Assembly: GCA_030626185.1 (NCBI GenBank) | Contig: DAOUPL010000039.1 | Span: 1-8,164 of the forward strand | DNA from: a bacterium | Lineage (GTDB): Bacteria; Babelota; Babeliae; Babelales; Vermiphilaceae | Direction: 5' to 3' | Length of the DNA stretch: 8,164 bases | Shown here: piece by piece, positions 1 through 6,682 of the stretch | Position numbering within the stretch: position 1 is the first letter of the stretch | Layout: each line of letters begins with the position of its first letter | Program-made: the position numbers and the translations under genes | The notes under the pieces: generated by a model | What the model was told of the DNA's origin: nothing | The model's database searches: none | Seen by the model: the letters and a program-made list of their open reading frames with translations, nothing else

Positions 1-452
1 TCTGGACTATATTTACATGCACTCTTCAACGCTGTTGAACCACAAAAATCTTTAGCATTTACATCAGCATAAGTGCCACCCTCAAATAAACGATAAAGAA
101 ACTCTTGTGTAAAATAACGCTTCTTTCTATTTGCTTTGAATCTTAAATTAATTCTTCTATTTAGTTTGAATAAATCTAAATAAGAAACCTTTTCTTCTTG
201 TAAATAATTAACAAGTGCATTAAAAAAGTCTGGGTGTTGAAAGAAACTAGAAACCATCGAAAGGTTCTGATATGTTACAATGTTTGCAATATTTTCTCCA
301 GGCTCAAAAGATAGTGTTAGTGAATAAACCCAAATTTCTCTTGGTAAATTAAGAAGATTTATAGATTGTTCAGCTAGAGAGTTATCTTGACCACAATGGC
401 TAGCAATAGTAAAAAATAATAAAAATACTGTTAATAATTTATGTTTATTCAT
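1..452 (-). CDS. Secreted F-box-like/ankyrin-repeat protein, 5' part (C-terminus outside window)
   Basis: The frame is open from an ATG at 452-450 to the left edge, giving 150 codons with no stop, so the gene is partial at its 3' end. Residues 1-17 look like a signal peptide: basic MNKHK, then a hydrophobic stretch, with possible cleavage after TIA. C20 is not in a proper lipobox. Residues 36-77 resemble an F-box: LPREI at 37-40, then LSMVSSFFQHPDFF at 64-77, matching the family pattern LPxEI...LSxVSxxFxxhxxDxxF with a somewhat longer middle. Residues about 119-146 match an ankyrin repeat (ADVNAKD, then CGSTALKSAC), and more repeats are expected beyond the edge. In known host-associated bacteria, F-box plus ankyrin proteins recruit host SCF ubiquitin ligase; that role is inferred here. 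The start is 42 bp after the ileS stop, with only a weak purine-rich AAGATAAGA upstream, so co-transcription with ileS is possible. The coding call is firm, the ankyrin call good, and the F-box call moderate. Confidence 0.8.
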   Translation of the reverse strand, partial: MNKHKLLTVFLLFFTIASHCGQDNSLAEQSINLLNLPREIWVYSLTLSFEPGENIANIVTYQNLSMVSSFFQHPDFFNALVNYLQEEKVSYLDLFKLNRRINLRFKANRKKRYFTQEFLYRLFEGGTYADVNAKDFCGSTALKSACKYSP

Positions 453-494
453 AATTCTTATCTTGTTAAATGATTTTTCTTTTCTAAATAATGC

Positions 495-3428
495 TTATTT
501 ACTCACAATTGCAAAACAACGATCACACAAGTTATGCTCATGCACCACTTCGTTCCATTGCCAACAACGTGGACATTTCTCTCCACGTGCTTGTACAACC
601 TCAACGCTCAAGCCAGCAATTGGCGTTTTTTGTGAAACATCTTTTTCAACAACTTCAATTTGTGACACAATAAAGAATTCTTTTAAAAACATCAGCAAAT
701 TTTCGTTGGTGCTTGAAAGCATTGTACGAAATTGTGTAAACCGTTGTTGTGCATCGCTGCCTAAGGCGTAACTAAGCGTTACACGTGCTTCAAGCGAATG
801 TTTAATAACTTTCTTTGCACGTTGCTTTTCTATTGCCTTTAAAACAACGTCACGCAATTCATCAAGATGATGCCACAATTGAACTAGTTCATTTTCTCGT
901 GCAAGCGAACGAATCTCTTCTACCATTGCTCGCAAGTTAGTAAAACGGTTTATGATACGTTGTTCTTTTGGCGTAATATGCTCTTGTTCTGCACGTAAGG
1001 CAAAAATGTCTGGTAAATCTACAAATGTTTGCAAGTGAATCGAATCATCTTTATCTTTTTGATATAAATCAGAAACTTGTTCTGCAGTGAACGACATAAT
1101 TGGTGAGGTTAAACGCGTTAGCACATCAAGAATGTACCAACACGCTGTTTGTGCTGAGCGACGCGATCGACCGTTAGCTTGTTCAACGTACAAACGATCT
1201 TTACTCATATCAAGATAAAATGAGCTCAACTCTGTTGTGCAATAATCAGCTAATGCGTGCAATACACCAGTAATATCAAATGTTTCATATTTATGTAAAA
1301 TATCACTATTGACCAACGATAAACGATGTAACGCATATTGATCAAGTGCTTTAAGTTGATTTAGTGGTAATGCATCAATATCGATAGAGAAATCGTACAA
1401 ATTTGAAAGTAAAAAACGTAATGTGTTACGAACTTTTCTAAATACTTGTTGGACGTTTTTAATAAGGACTGGTGAAAGTACCATATCTTTTTGGTACTCC
1501 AAACTTGCAACCCACATACGCAACCCATCAGTACCAAGTTGATCAATAAGTTCTTGCGGGGAAACAACGTTACCTAATGACTTAGACATTTTGTGTCCTT
1601 TTGCATCAACCACAAAACCATGAGTTAAAATTTGTTTCATTGGCGCAATGCCATTAAGCGCCATCGATGTTAATAACGAACTTTGGAACCATCCACGATG
1701 TTGATCGCTCCCTTCAAGATACAAGTCAGCTGGCACGTGCAAATCATCACGTTTTTGTAATACTGCATAATGGCTTATACCTGCATCGAACCACACATCA
1801 AGAATGTCCATCTCTTTGCGTAAGTCAGCGATAGGTACGTTTGCAAAAACATCATCGCCTGCAACAAGTTCATCAACTGGAACATTTTGCCACCACTCAA
1901 CACCTTGTTGTTGAATACCCGCAATAACTTTTTCAATAAGTGTTGTGCTTAAATAAAACTCATCTGTTTTTATGTTGATCAACGCAGGAATTGGGATCCC
2001 CCATGTACGCTGACGTGATAAACACCACTCTAAACGTCCTTGCACTGTTGCTGTAAATCTATTTTGCCCACTTTGTGGATACATTGTAATCTTATCGATT
2101 GCATCAAGAGCACGTTGTTGTAAATCATTATGATTAAGTTGTAAAAACCATTGACGTGTTGCACGGAAAATTAATCCATTACGGCAACGCCAACAATGAG
2201 GGTACGAATGCCTTATTGATGCTTTGTGCAACAACCGATCATGTTCTAATAACGTTTTAATCACCCAACCTTGTGCATCAGTAATTGATTTACCATGAAG
2301 CTCTCGCGGCATAACCGTGTCATCATAACGCCCATCAGCTTGTACCGAAGAAAAGATTGCTAACTTATTTCTTATACCAACTTCATAATCAATTGGCCCC
2401 GCGCCTGGCGCACAATGCACACACGCAGTACCATCATCGGTGCTTACTGAAGAATCTGCAATAATTGGCACTAATAAGTTATCAATAAATGGATGTTGAA
2501 CTTTTGCATGCGCATCAACTAATGCTGATGAATCAATTATACCAACAATATCTTTTTCTATTTCTAACTTTGCACACAATTGATCAACTAAATCGTTACC
2601 GAAAATTAATAACTTTCCTTGATGACGCACAACCGCGTACGAAGTATTTGGTTTGACCAACACTGCACGATTGAGTGGCAACGTCCATGGCGTTGTAGTC
2701 CAGACAACTAAAAAGGCCGGCAACGTTGCATCAGGAATTATTTGTTTTACCACATTATTTTGTAACTGGAACAACACATAAATTGATGGATCTTTACGAT
2801 CTTGATATTCTATTTCTGCTGATGCCAAAACTGTTTTGCATGAAAAACACCATGGTACTGTTTTGTTTTTACGCGTAATGTAGCCATCATCAACAAATTT
2901 ACCAAAAACTTCTAAAATCGCCGCTTGGTATTGATAATTCATCGTTAAATACGGATTCTGCCAATCAGCGATAACGCCAAGGCGTTTCATCTCTTTTGCT
3001 TGTATGTCAACCCATTTTTGTGCCCATGCACGACATTTTTGTTGTAATTCAATTTTTGACGCTTGTGTGTTTTCTGCACTTACTTTAAGTTCAATTGGCA
3101 GTCCGTGACAATCCCATCCTGGCGTAAATGGTACATGTTTGCCCATCATACGTTGTGATTTGGTAATAATATCTTTTAATACTTTGTTATACGCATGACC
3201 GATGTGAATTTGCCCATTGGCGTACGGCGGGCCATCATGTAAAATAAACTCTTGACTACCTTTGTTATGCGCGAATGCTTTGCCGTATAAATTTTCTTTA
3301 TCCCAGCGTGTAATCATGGTTGGATCATCATCTTTGGCATTAGGACGAATAGGAAAACTTGTTTTTGGCAAGTTTAACGTATCTTTAAAGCTTATCTTTT
3401 TTTGCTCATCAGCCATGATTGGTCCCAT
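495..3428 (-). CDS. ileS: Isoleucyl-tRNA synthetase
   Basis: This class I aminoacyl-tRNA synthetase charges tRNA-Ile with isoleucine in the cytoplasm and hydrolyses mischarged Val-tRNA. It is 977 aa, close to the roughly 940 aa of the bacterial type. Visible signatures are HDGPPYANG at 64-72, HIGH at 75-78, PGWDCHGLPIE at 103-113, WTTTPWTLP at 243-251 in the editing (CP1) domain, LEGSDQHRGW at 571-580 and KMSKS at 613-617. A C-terminal zinc finger has cysteines C952, C955, C968 and C971. Editing residues equivalent to E. coli H333 and D342 are kept (H338, D347), although the surrounding motif is diverged (GTACVHCAPGAGPIDY). The gene is full length and looks functional. The start is uncertain: the ATG at 3428 has no Shine-Dalgarno, while a second ATG at 3416 (MADEQKK...) has GGGA six bases upstream. 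An intrinsic terminator lies 10 bp upstream of the first ATG, so ileS probably has its own promoter very close to the start. Confidence 0.98.
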   Translation of the reverse strand: MGPIMADEQKKISFKDTLNLPKTSFPIRPNAKDDDPTMITRWDKENLYGKAFAHNKGSQEFILHDGPPYANGQIHIGHAYNKVLKDIITKSQRMMGKHVPFTPGWDCHGLPIELKVSAENTQASKIELQQKCRAWAQKWVDIQAKEMKRLGVIADWQNPYLTMNYQYQAAILEVFGKFVDDGYITRKNKTVPWCFSCKTVLASAEIEYQDRKDPSIYVLFQLQNNVVKQIIPDATLPAFLVVWTTTPWTLPLNRAVLVKPNTSYAVVRHQGKLLIFGNDLVDQLCAKLEIEKDIVGIIDSSALVDAHAKVQHPFIDNLLVPIIADSSVSTDDGTACVHCAPGAGPIDYEVGIRNKLAIFSSVQADGRYDDTVMPRELHGKSITDAQGWVIKTLLEHDRLLHKASIRHSYPHCWRCRNGLIFRATRQWFLQLNHNDLQQRALDAIDKITMYPQSGQNRFTATVQGRLEWCLSRQRTWGIPIPALINIKTDEFYLSTTLIEKVIAGIQQQGVEWWQNVPVDELVAGDDVFANVPIADLRKEMDILDVWFDAGISHYAVLQKRDDLHVPADLYLEGSDQHRGWFQSSLLTSMALNGIAPMKQILTHGFVVDAKGHKMSKSLGNVVSPQELIDQLGTDGLRMWVASLEYQKDMVLSPVLIKNVQQVFRKVRNTLRFLLSNLYDFSIDIDALPLNQLKALDQYALHRLSLVNSDILHKYETFDITGVLHALADYCTTELSSFYLDMSKDRLYVEQANGRSRRSAQTACWYILDVLTRLTSPIMSFTAEQVSDLYQKDKDDSIHLQTFVDLPDIFALRAEQEHITPKEQRIINRFTNLRAMVEEIRSLARENELVQLWHHLDELRDVVLKAIEKQRAKKVIKHSLEARVTLSYALGSDAQQRFTQFRTMLSSTNENLLMFLKEFFIVSQIEVVEKDVSQKTPIAGLSVEVVQARGEKCPRCWQWNEVVHEHNLCDRCFAIVSK

Positions 3429-3438
3429 TTGCTAACAT

Positions 3439-3466
3439 AAAAAACGGTATCCCTTACAGAATACCG
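3439..3466 (-). terminator. Intrinsic terminator between the small secreted-protein gene and ileS
   Basis: Read on the minus strand, CGGTATTCT (3466-3458) pairs with GGGATACCG (3453-3445) around a GTAA loop and is followed by six T (3444-3439). That gives nine base pairs, two of them G-U, closed by a GNRA-type tetraloop: a textbook rho-independent terminator. It would end transcripts of the gene at 3515-3814. Its T-run stops only 10 bp before the first possible ileS ATG, so it could instead, or also, act as an attenuator or 5' hairpin for ileS. Confidence 0.8.
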
Positions 3467-3468
3467 CA

Positions 3469-3497
3469 ATTTTAGATTTTTTTCTTGATCATTTTAA
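3469..3497 (-). promoter_or_regulatory. Possible sigma-70-type promoter for ileS
   Basis: On the minus strand, TTAAAA (3497-3492, 4 of 6 matches to TTGACA) and TAAAAT (3474-3469, 5 of 6 matches to TATAAT) are separated by exactly 17 bp. Predicted initiation would fall near 3462, inside the upstream arm of the terminator hairpin, so mRNA started here would lack part of the stem. The region is very AT-rich and chance matches are easy, so this is a weak call. Confidence 0.3.
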
Positions 3498-3514
3498 GTC
3501 TATTTTATGATCAT

Positions 3515-3814
3515 CTATTCTTCTACTTGTTCTTCATACCATTTGATTATTTGTCTCATAAACATTTCATTAAATAGATAAGCTCCATCTCCACTTGCTT
3601 TTATCCCTTCAACCCATCCTATGTCAGGGACCATTGATCCATCAGTTTCAACAATACAACTTAAACCATTTAATTCTACTGTATAACGATTGACTTCTCC
3701 GTCAACTTCTTTTTTTATGATTCCTGTAAAAGTGCAAGGCTCTTGTCCACTTACAGCATAACCAGAAATAACAACCAACAATAAAAAAATCGAAAGATTT
3801 TTTATACGATGCAT
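3515..3814 (-). CDS. Small secreted protein of unknown function
   Basis: This 99-aa protein is not one I recognise. Residues 1-23 form a clear signal peptide (MHRIK, then hydrophobic NLSIFLLLVVISGYA) with likely cleavage near GYA or VSG. There is no lipobox, so a soluble periplasmic or secreted protein is expected. The mature part is about 76 residues, acidic at the C-terminus (YEEQVEE), with two cysteines (C27, C53) that could form a disulfide. The pattern TFTGIIKKEVDGEVNRYTVELNGLSCIVET looks like alternating beta strands. The start is well supported: AAGGA at 3825-3821 lies six bases before the ATG, the clearest Shine-Dalgarno in the window. A strong terminator follows its stop, so it appears to be a single-gene unit divergent from murD. 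Function unknown. Confidence 0.8.
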   Translation of the reverse strand: MHRIKNLSIFLLLVVISGYAVSGQEPCTFTGIIKKEVDGEVNRYTVELNGLSCIVETDGSMVPDIGWVEGIKASGDGAYLFNEMFMRQIIKWYEEQVEE

Positions 3815-3820
3815 AATTAA

Positions 3821-3825
3821 TCCTT
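3821..3825 (-). promoter_or_regulatory. Ribosome binding site of the small secreted-protein gene
   Basis: AAGGA on the minus strand sits six bases before the ATG at 3814. It is a canonical Shine-Dalgarno core at good spacing and fixes the start of the 99-aa gene. It also shows that this genome uses Shine-Dalgarno sequences, although most other genes here have weak ones. Confidence 0.65.
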
Positions 3826-3842
3826 ATGTTGTAAAAAATGTA

Positions 3843-3861
3843 ATATCTTTCAAAAAGATAT
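3843..3861. repeat. Perfect 8-bp inverted repeat in the divergent intergenic region
   Basis: ATATCTTT (3843-3850) and AAAGATAT (3854-3861) are exact reverse complements separated by CAA. The element lies between the divergently read small secreted-protein gene and murD, about 30 bp upstream of the former's ATG. It could be a transcription-factor operator or a weak hairpin in a leader. It is AT-only in the arms apart from one C/G pair, so it is a poor terminator, and no gene that would need one lies immediately upstream on either strand. Confidence 0.4.
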
Positions 3862-3925
3862 ATTGTTTTTTATAAAAACACCAGCGCAATTTGTTTTTTT
3901 TGATGAAATTTAAACTGTATTCTTT

Positions 3926-3931
3926 TATACT
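3926..3931 (+). promoter_or_regulatory. Candidate -10 element of murD placed for a leaderless mRNA
   Basis: TATACT (5 of 6 matches to TATAAT) ends six bases before the murD ATG at 3938. Initiation 6-8 bases downstream of a -10 would put +1 on or next to the A of the start codon. No Shine-Dalgarno is visible (AGAATC precedes the ATG). The -35 is poor: TTGATG at 3900-3905 is 20 bp away, longer than the preferred 16-18. Confidence 0.4.
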
Positions 3932-3937
3932 AGAATC

Positions 3938-5281
3938 ATGAAAATTTGCAAGAAACAAAAAATCGGCATTTGGGGATTAGGAAAAACAGGACGATCTTTA
4001 GTATCATTTTTTCTTACAAAAAACCCTGCACAACAAGTAATTGTTTGCGATACTAACGATGAAGCACTCGCTGCAATAAAAAAACAGTTTTCTCAAATAA
4101 AAACAATACATCAAAATAACGTCGAAGAATTTTTTTTGTTATGCGACGTTGTTATTCCAAGCCCAGGAATTGATCTTGAACAGCACAAAGATAAAGCAAA
4201 CTTTGTTGCTGAGCTCGATCTGTTTCAACAATACGTCACAACACCAATTATTGCCTTAACTGGCAGCGTTGGTAAAACAACGATTACTACGATGTTGCAT
4301 CACATTTTTGATCATCAACAAATACCACACATTATTGCAGGAAATATTGGTACTCCGCTTTTTGATTGTGTTGATCGTGCACAACAGGTGGATTTTGTAC
4401 TAATCGAATGTTCTAGTTTCCAGTTAGAACAATGCAAAACGTTTACTCCACACTTGGCAATCATTACAAATTTAGTAGAAAATCATCTTGATCGTCATAA
4501 ATCAATGGAAAATTATTTAAATGCAAAGTTAAAAATAGCACAACATGATCAAACAACGTTGCTTATGCCATATGCGTTACGCACAACGATAGAGAAGCGT
4601 GAAAACAATGTTTATTTTTCCTTGCAAGAAAGTGAGGTTCAAAATAATAATTGTGATGGTTATTTTGTAAAAAATGGGGATGTTTTGTGTCGGAAATTAG
4701 TTAACGAAAAGAAAAATTATCAGACGTTGATAGCGTTGCAAGACATTTCATTAAATACGTTTGATATAAACAAACTTATTCTTGCTGCTATTTTGCACAA
4801 ATTACAACTGCCGTTACATTTTCCAATAATCACCAAACAACTCCCCCACCGGAATGAAGTTATTGCGACAATTGACTCTACAACGTTTATTAATGATTCA
4901 AAATCAACCACCCCTGCTGCGACACTTGCTGCTGTTGAAAAGTACCATGACAAAAAACTAATTTTAATTATCGGTGGATTAAGCAAAGGTGTTGATAGAA
5001 AAGATTTTATAAAACAACTTAGTACTTACAAAAACGTTATAAATGTTATTTGTTTTGGCGCTGAAGCTCCACAACTTACTCAGTGGTGTAACGAGTATAA
5101 ATTAAAAGCACAACCGTATGTCGATCTACTTAATACTTTCAATCAATTAAAAAAGTGTAACTTACAAGAAAAAATTGTTTTGTTTTCCCCTGCTGGTAGC
5201 TCTTTTGATTTGTATAAAAACTTTGAGCAACGTGGAAAGCATTTTAAAGAGCTTGTTGCAAAGTTTGAAAAAGATTATTGA
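3938..5281 (+). CDS. murD: UDP-N-acetylmuramoyl-L-alanine--D-glutamate ligase
   Basis: This cytoplasmic ATP-dependent Mur ligase adds D-glutamate to UDP-MurNAc-L-Ala, the second peptide-building step of peptidoglycan synthesis. It is 447 aa, the normal length. The N-terminal UDP-binding domain shows IGIWGLGKTGRS at 9-20. The ATP-binding domain has the P-loop TGSVGKTT at 108-115, ECSSFQLE at 157-164 and NLVENHLDRH at 178-187. K197 in NAKLKI is at the position of the carbamylated lysine of MurD. The C-terminal domain has NDSKSTTPAAT at 319-329, GGLSKGVD at 346-353 and FSPAGSSFDLYKNFEQRGKHF at 416-436, very close to the E. coli equivalent. All key residues appear present, so the enzyme should be active. 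It is alone on the plus strand, with no Shine-Dalgarno, and its stop overlaps the neighbouring convergent gene by 7 bp. In many bacteria it sits next to ftsW; here it is separated by three ankyrin genes. Confidence 0.97.
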   Translation: MKICKKQKIGIWGLGKTGRSLVSFFLTKNPAQQVIVCDTNDEALAAIKKQFSQIKTIHQNNVEEFFLLCDVVIPSPGIDLEQHKDKANFVAELDLFQQYVTTPIIALTGSVGKTTITTMLHHIFDHQQIPHIIAGNIGTPLFDCVDRAQQVDFVLIECSSFQLEQCKTFTPHLAIITNLVENHLDRHKSMENYLNAKLKIAQHDQTTLLMPYALRTTIEKRENNVYFSLQESEVQNNNCDGYFVKNGDVLCRKLVNEKKNYQTLIALQDISLNTFDINKLILAAILHKLQLPLHFPIITKQLPHRNEVIATIDSTTFINDSKSTTPAATLAAVEKYHDKKLILIIGGLSKGVDRKDFIKQLSTYKNVINVICFGAEAPQLTQWCNEYKLKAQPYVDLLNTFNQLKKCNLQEKIVLFSPAGSSFDLYKNFEQRGKHFKELVAKFEKDY

Positions 5282-6105
5282 AATTGATCAAAATATTCTG
5301 CAATTTCATGTTGATCATGCACAAGTGCATAATCTTTTAATGTAACCTCGTCATCTAATGTTGCAAAACGATCTTCGCCCCGTGAAACAAGAAGTTGAAC
5401 AAGTGCTAAGTCGCCCTTTTGAACAGCGCCATGCAGCGGCGTCATTTTATCACTCCCTGCAATACCTTTTGCTCCTTGATCAAACAAATACTCAATTGTT
5501 TGTCTGTCGGTAAATGCAGTCGCAAAAAATAATGGTGTATTTCTATTTACTGTAAGATGATTTACATCTGCACCACTATCGACAAGTAACTTTACAGTAT
5601 CCAAATTATTTGGCTTCATGAGTGCAGCAAATAAAGCCGTAATACCTTGTTTACATGCATAAGAAACATCAGCGCCATTTTCAATTAACAAGCAAGAAAT
5701 CTTGTAATTATCAGGATCATTTACTGCCTGCATCAAAGGCATTGATTCATCCTTTAGCACCTGGTTAACGTTTGCGCCTTTTGCTATTAAATATTTCGCA
5801 ATTTCATAATTATTAACTGTGATCGCAACAACTAACGCTGTTCCTACTTCATCATCTTCAATCAAATCTACTGGAACACCTTCTTCTTCAATGAAATGCT
5901 TAACTAAGTTTATTTGATTTTCATGTGCTGCCCAAAAAAGAGTATGTAATTTTTTGCCAAACAAGCGACGATACATGTGTGTAAAAATACGATACATATA
6001 TATAATTAGTTCACAAACAATGCGTAAAGAAACAAGTACAATAAGTACAAGCAAATGCCAACTAAATGCAATCACCCAAACAATTAAATTAATCAGGATT
6101 CTCAT
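5275..6105 (-). CDS. Membrane-anchored ankyrin-repeat protein (276 aa)
   Basis: Residues 3-27 are a long hydrophobic segment and 29-41 a second, weaker one, followed by basic MYRRLFGKK, so the protein is probably membrane-anchored. From about residue 55 to the end there are seven ankyrin-type repeats of about 33 residues. Examples are GTALVVAITVNNYEIAKYL, ITALFAALMKPNNLDTVKLL with SGADVN, NTPLFFATAF and MTPLHGAVQKGDLALVQLL. The first repeat (NLVKHFIEEEGVPVD) and the last (KDYALVHDQHEIAEYF) are diverged caps shared with the two neighbouring ankyrin genes, so the three are paralogues. Ankyrin repeats bind other proteins; the partner is unknown. GTG at 6108 directly before the ATG is an alternative start. 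The gene has its own extended -10 promoter and a leader of about 13 bases with only a weak GAGTGAG. It ends inside the murD stop region on the opposite strand. Confidence 0.92.
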   Translation of the reverse strand: MRILINLIVWVIAFSWHLLVLIVLVSLRIVCELIIYMYRIFTHMYRRLFGKKLHTLFWAAHENQINLVKHFIEEEGVPVDLIEDDEVGTALVVAITVNNYEIAKYLIAKGANVNQVLKDESMPLMQAVNDPDNYKISCLLIENGADVSYACKQGITALFAALMKPNNLDTVKLLVDSGADVNHLTVNRNTPLFFATAFTDRQTIEYLFDQGAKGIAGSDKMTPLHGAVQKGDLALVQLLVSRGEDRFATLDDEVTLKDYALVHDQHEIAEYFDQFQ

Positions 6106-6124
6106 CACTCACTCTACCCATACA

Positions 6125-6133
6125 ATTATAACA
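6125..6133 (-). promoter_or_regulatory. Extended -10 promoter of the 276-aa ankyrin gene
   Basis: The minus strand reads TGTTATAAT at 6133-6125, a perfect extended -10 (TGnTATAAT). Initiation is expected near 6118, about 13 bases before the ATG at 6105. The -35 position is weak (GTTAAA, 16 bp upstream), as is usual for extended -10 promoters. It lies after the terminator of the preceding unit, so the gene is likely transcribed separately. Confidence 0.6.
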
Positions 6134-6188
6134 TGTAAGAAATTAGTTTAACTTTACGATAACGTGACGATATTTACAATCTTTTTAC

Positions 6189-6211
6189 AAAAACGTAAAA
6201 TGCTTTACGTT
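6189..6211 (-). terminator. Probable intrinsic terminator overlapping the stop codon of the 153-aa ankyrin gene
   Basis: On the minus strand, AACGTAAA (6211-6204) pairs perfectly over eight bases with TTTACGTT (6199-6192) around a GCAT loop, and the T-run continues to 6189. The TAA stop (6207-6205) is inside the first arm. The stem is AT-rich with only two G-C pairs, so termination may be partial. It would close the ftsW-ankyrin-ankyrin unit. Confidence 0.55.
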
Positions 6212-6666
6212 AATTGTTCCAAATATCGCACAACATCATCACGATCAAGTGCTCGTGCAAAATCAATTGGACGAAAATCATCATCTGTCAATAATGTACA
6301 ATCAGCGCCATGATCTACTAAAAATTTAACTATCTCAAGATCGCCTTTTGCTGATGCACGATGAGCAGGTGTAGGATTATATTTACCACCTTGCTGATTA
6401 ATATCAGCACCATTATCCAATAAATATTGAATAATATCTTTATGTCCACCTAAAACAGCTTGATCCAATGCTCTTCCTACATCACTATTAACATAGTCGA
6501 TAGGAACGCCAATTTCTTCCACATAATATTTTACCCGATCAATATTTCCAACATTGGCAACAAAAAGCAATCTGTCACCGATCAGTCTTCTGCTATATTC
6601 TTGGTAACAAAAATAACCAACGATAAAAAAAGTTATTAATAAAATAAAAAAAACTTTTTTATTCAT
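6205..6666 (-). CDS. Short membrane-anchored ankyrin-repeat protein (153 aa)
   Basis: Residues 5-20 form a hydrophobic anchor after MNKK and are followed by SRR; there is no obvious signal-peptidase site. Four ankyrin-type repeats follow. The first is a diverged cap (NVGNIDRVKYYVEEIGVPID, 38-57). Next come GRALDQAVLGGHKDIIQYLLDNGADIN (64-90) and TPAHRASAKGDLEIVKFLVDHGAD (99-122). The last is a C-terminal cap (RPIDFARALDRDDVVRYLEQL, 132-152). Aligned with the 255-aa neighbour it matches repeats 1, 2, 6 and 7 and lacks 3-5, which accounts for the 102-residue size difference. It starts 16 bp after that gene's stop, with GGAT about seven bases before the ATG, so the two are likely co-transcribed. 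The binding partner is unknown. Confidence 0.92.
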   Translation of the reverse strand: MNKKVFFILLITFFIVGYFCYQEYSRRLIGDRLLFVANVGNIDRVKYYVEEIGVPIDYVNSDVGRALDQAVLGGHKDIIQYLLDNGADINQQGGKYNPTPAHRASAKGDLEIVKFLVDHGADCTLLTDDDFRPIDFARALDRDDVVRYLEQLT

Positions 6667-6682
6667 AGATTTATCCGTAACT

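Noticed and set aside
463..771. Open frame on the plus strand opposite the 3' end of ileS
   Set aside because: It is antisense to conserved IleRS coding sequence, including the zinc-finger region, and has no domain or ribosome site; it is a shadow of the codon usage of ileS. The same applies to frames at 491-673, 1361-1567, 4720-4986, 5954-6151 and 6855-7070.
3486..3513. Two TGATCA palindromes 22 bp apart as an operator pair before ileS
   Set aside because: TGATCA occurs about a dozen or more times in the window, mostly inside coding sequence as Asp-Gln codons, so a pair in this gap is not special; one copy overlaps the end of the small gene's frame.
3429..3514. T-box riboswitch upstream of ileS
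   Set aside because: T-boxes often control ileS in Firmicutes, but the gap is only 86 bp. That is too short for the specifier stem plus antiterminator, and I see no T-box-like conserved sequence.
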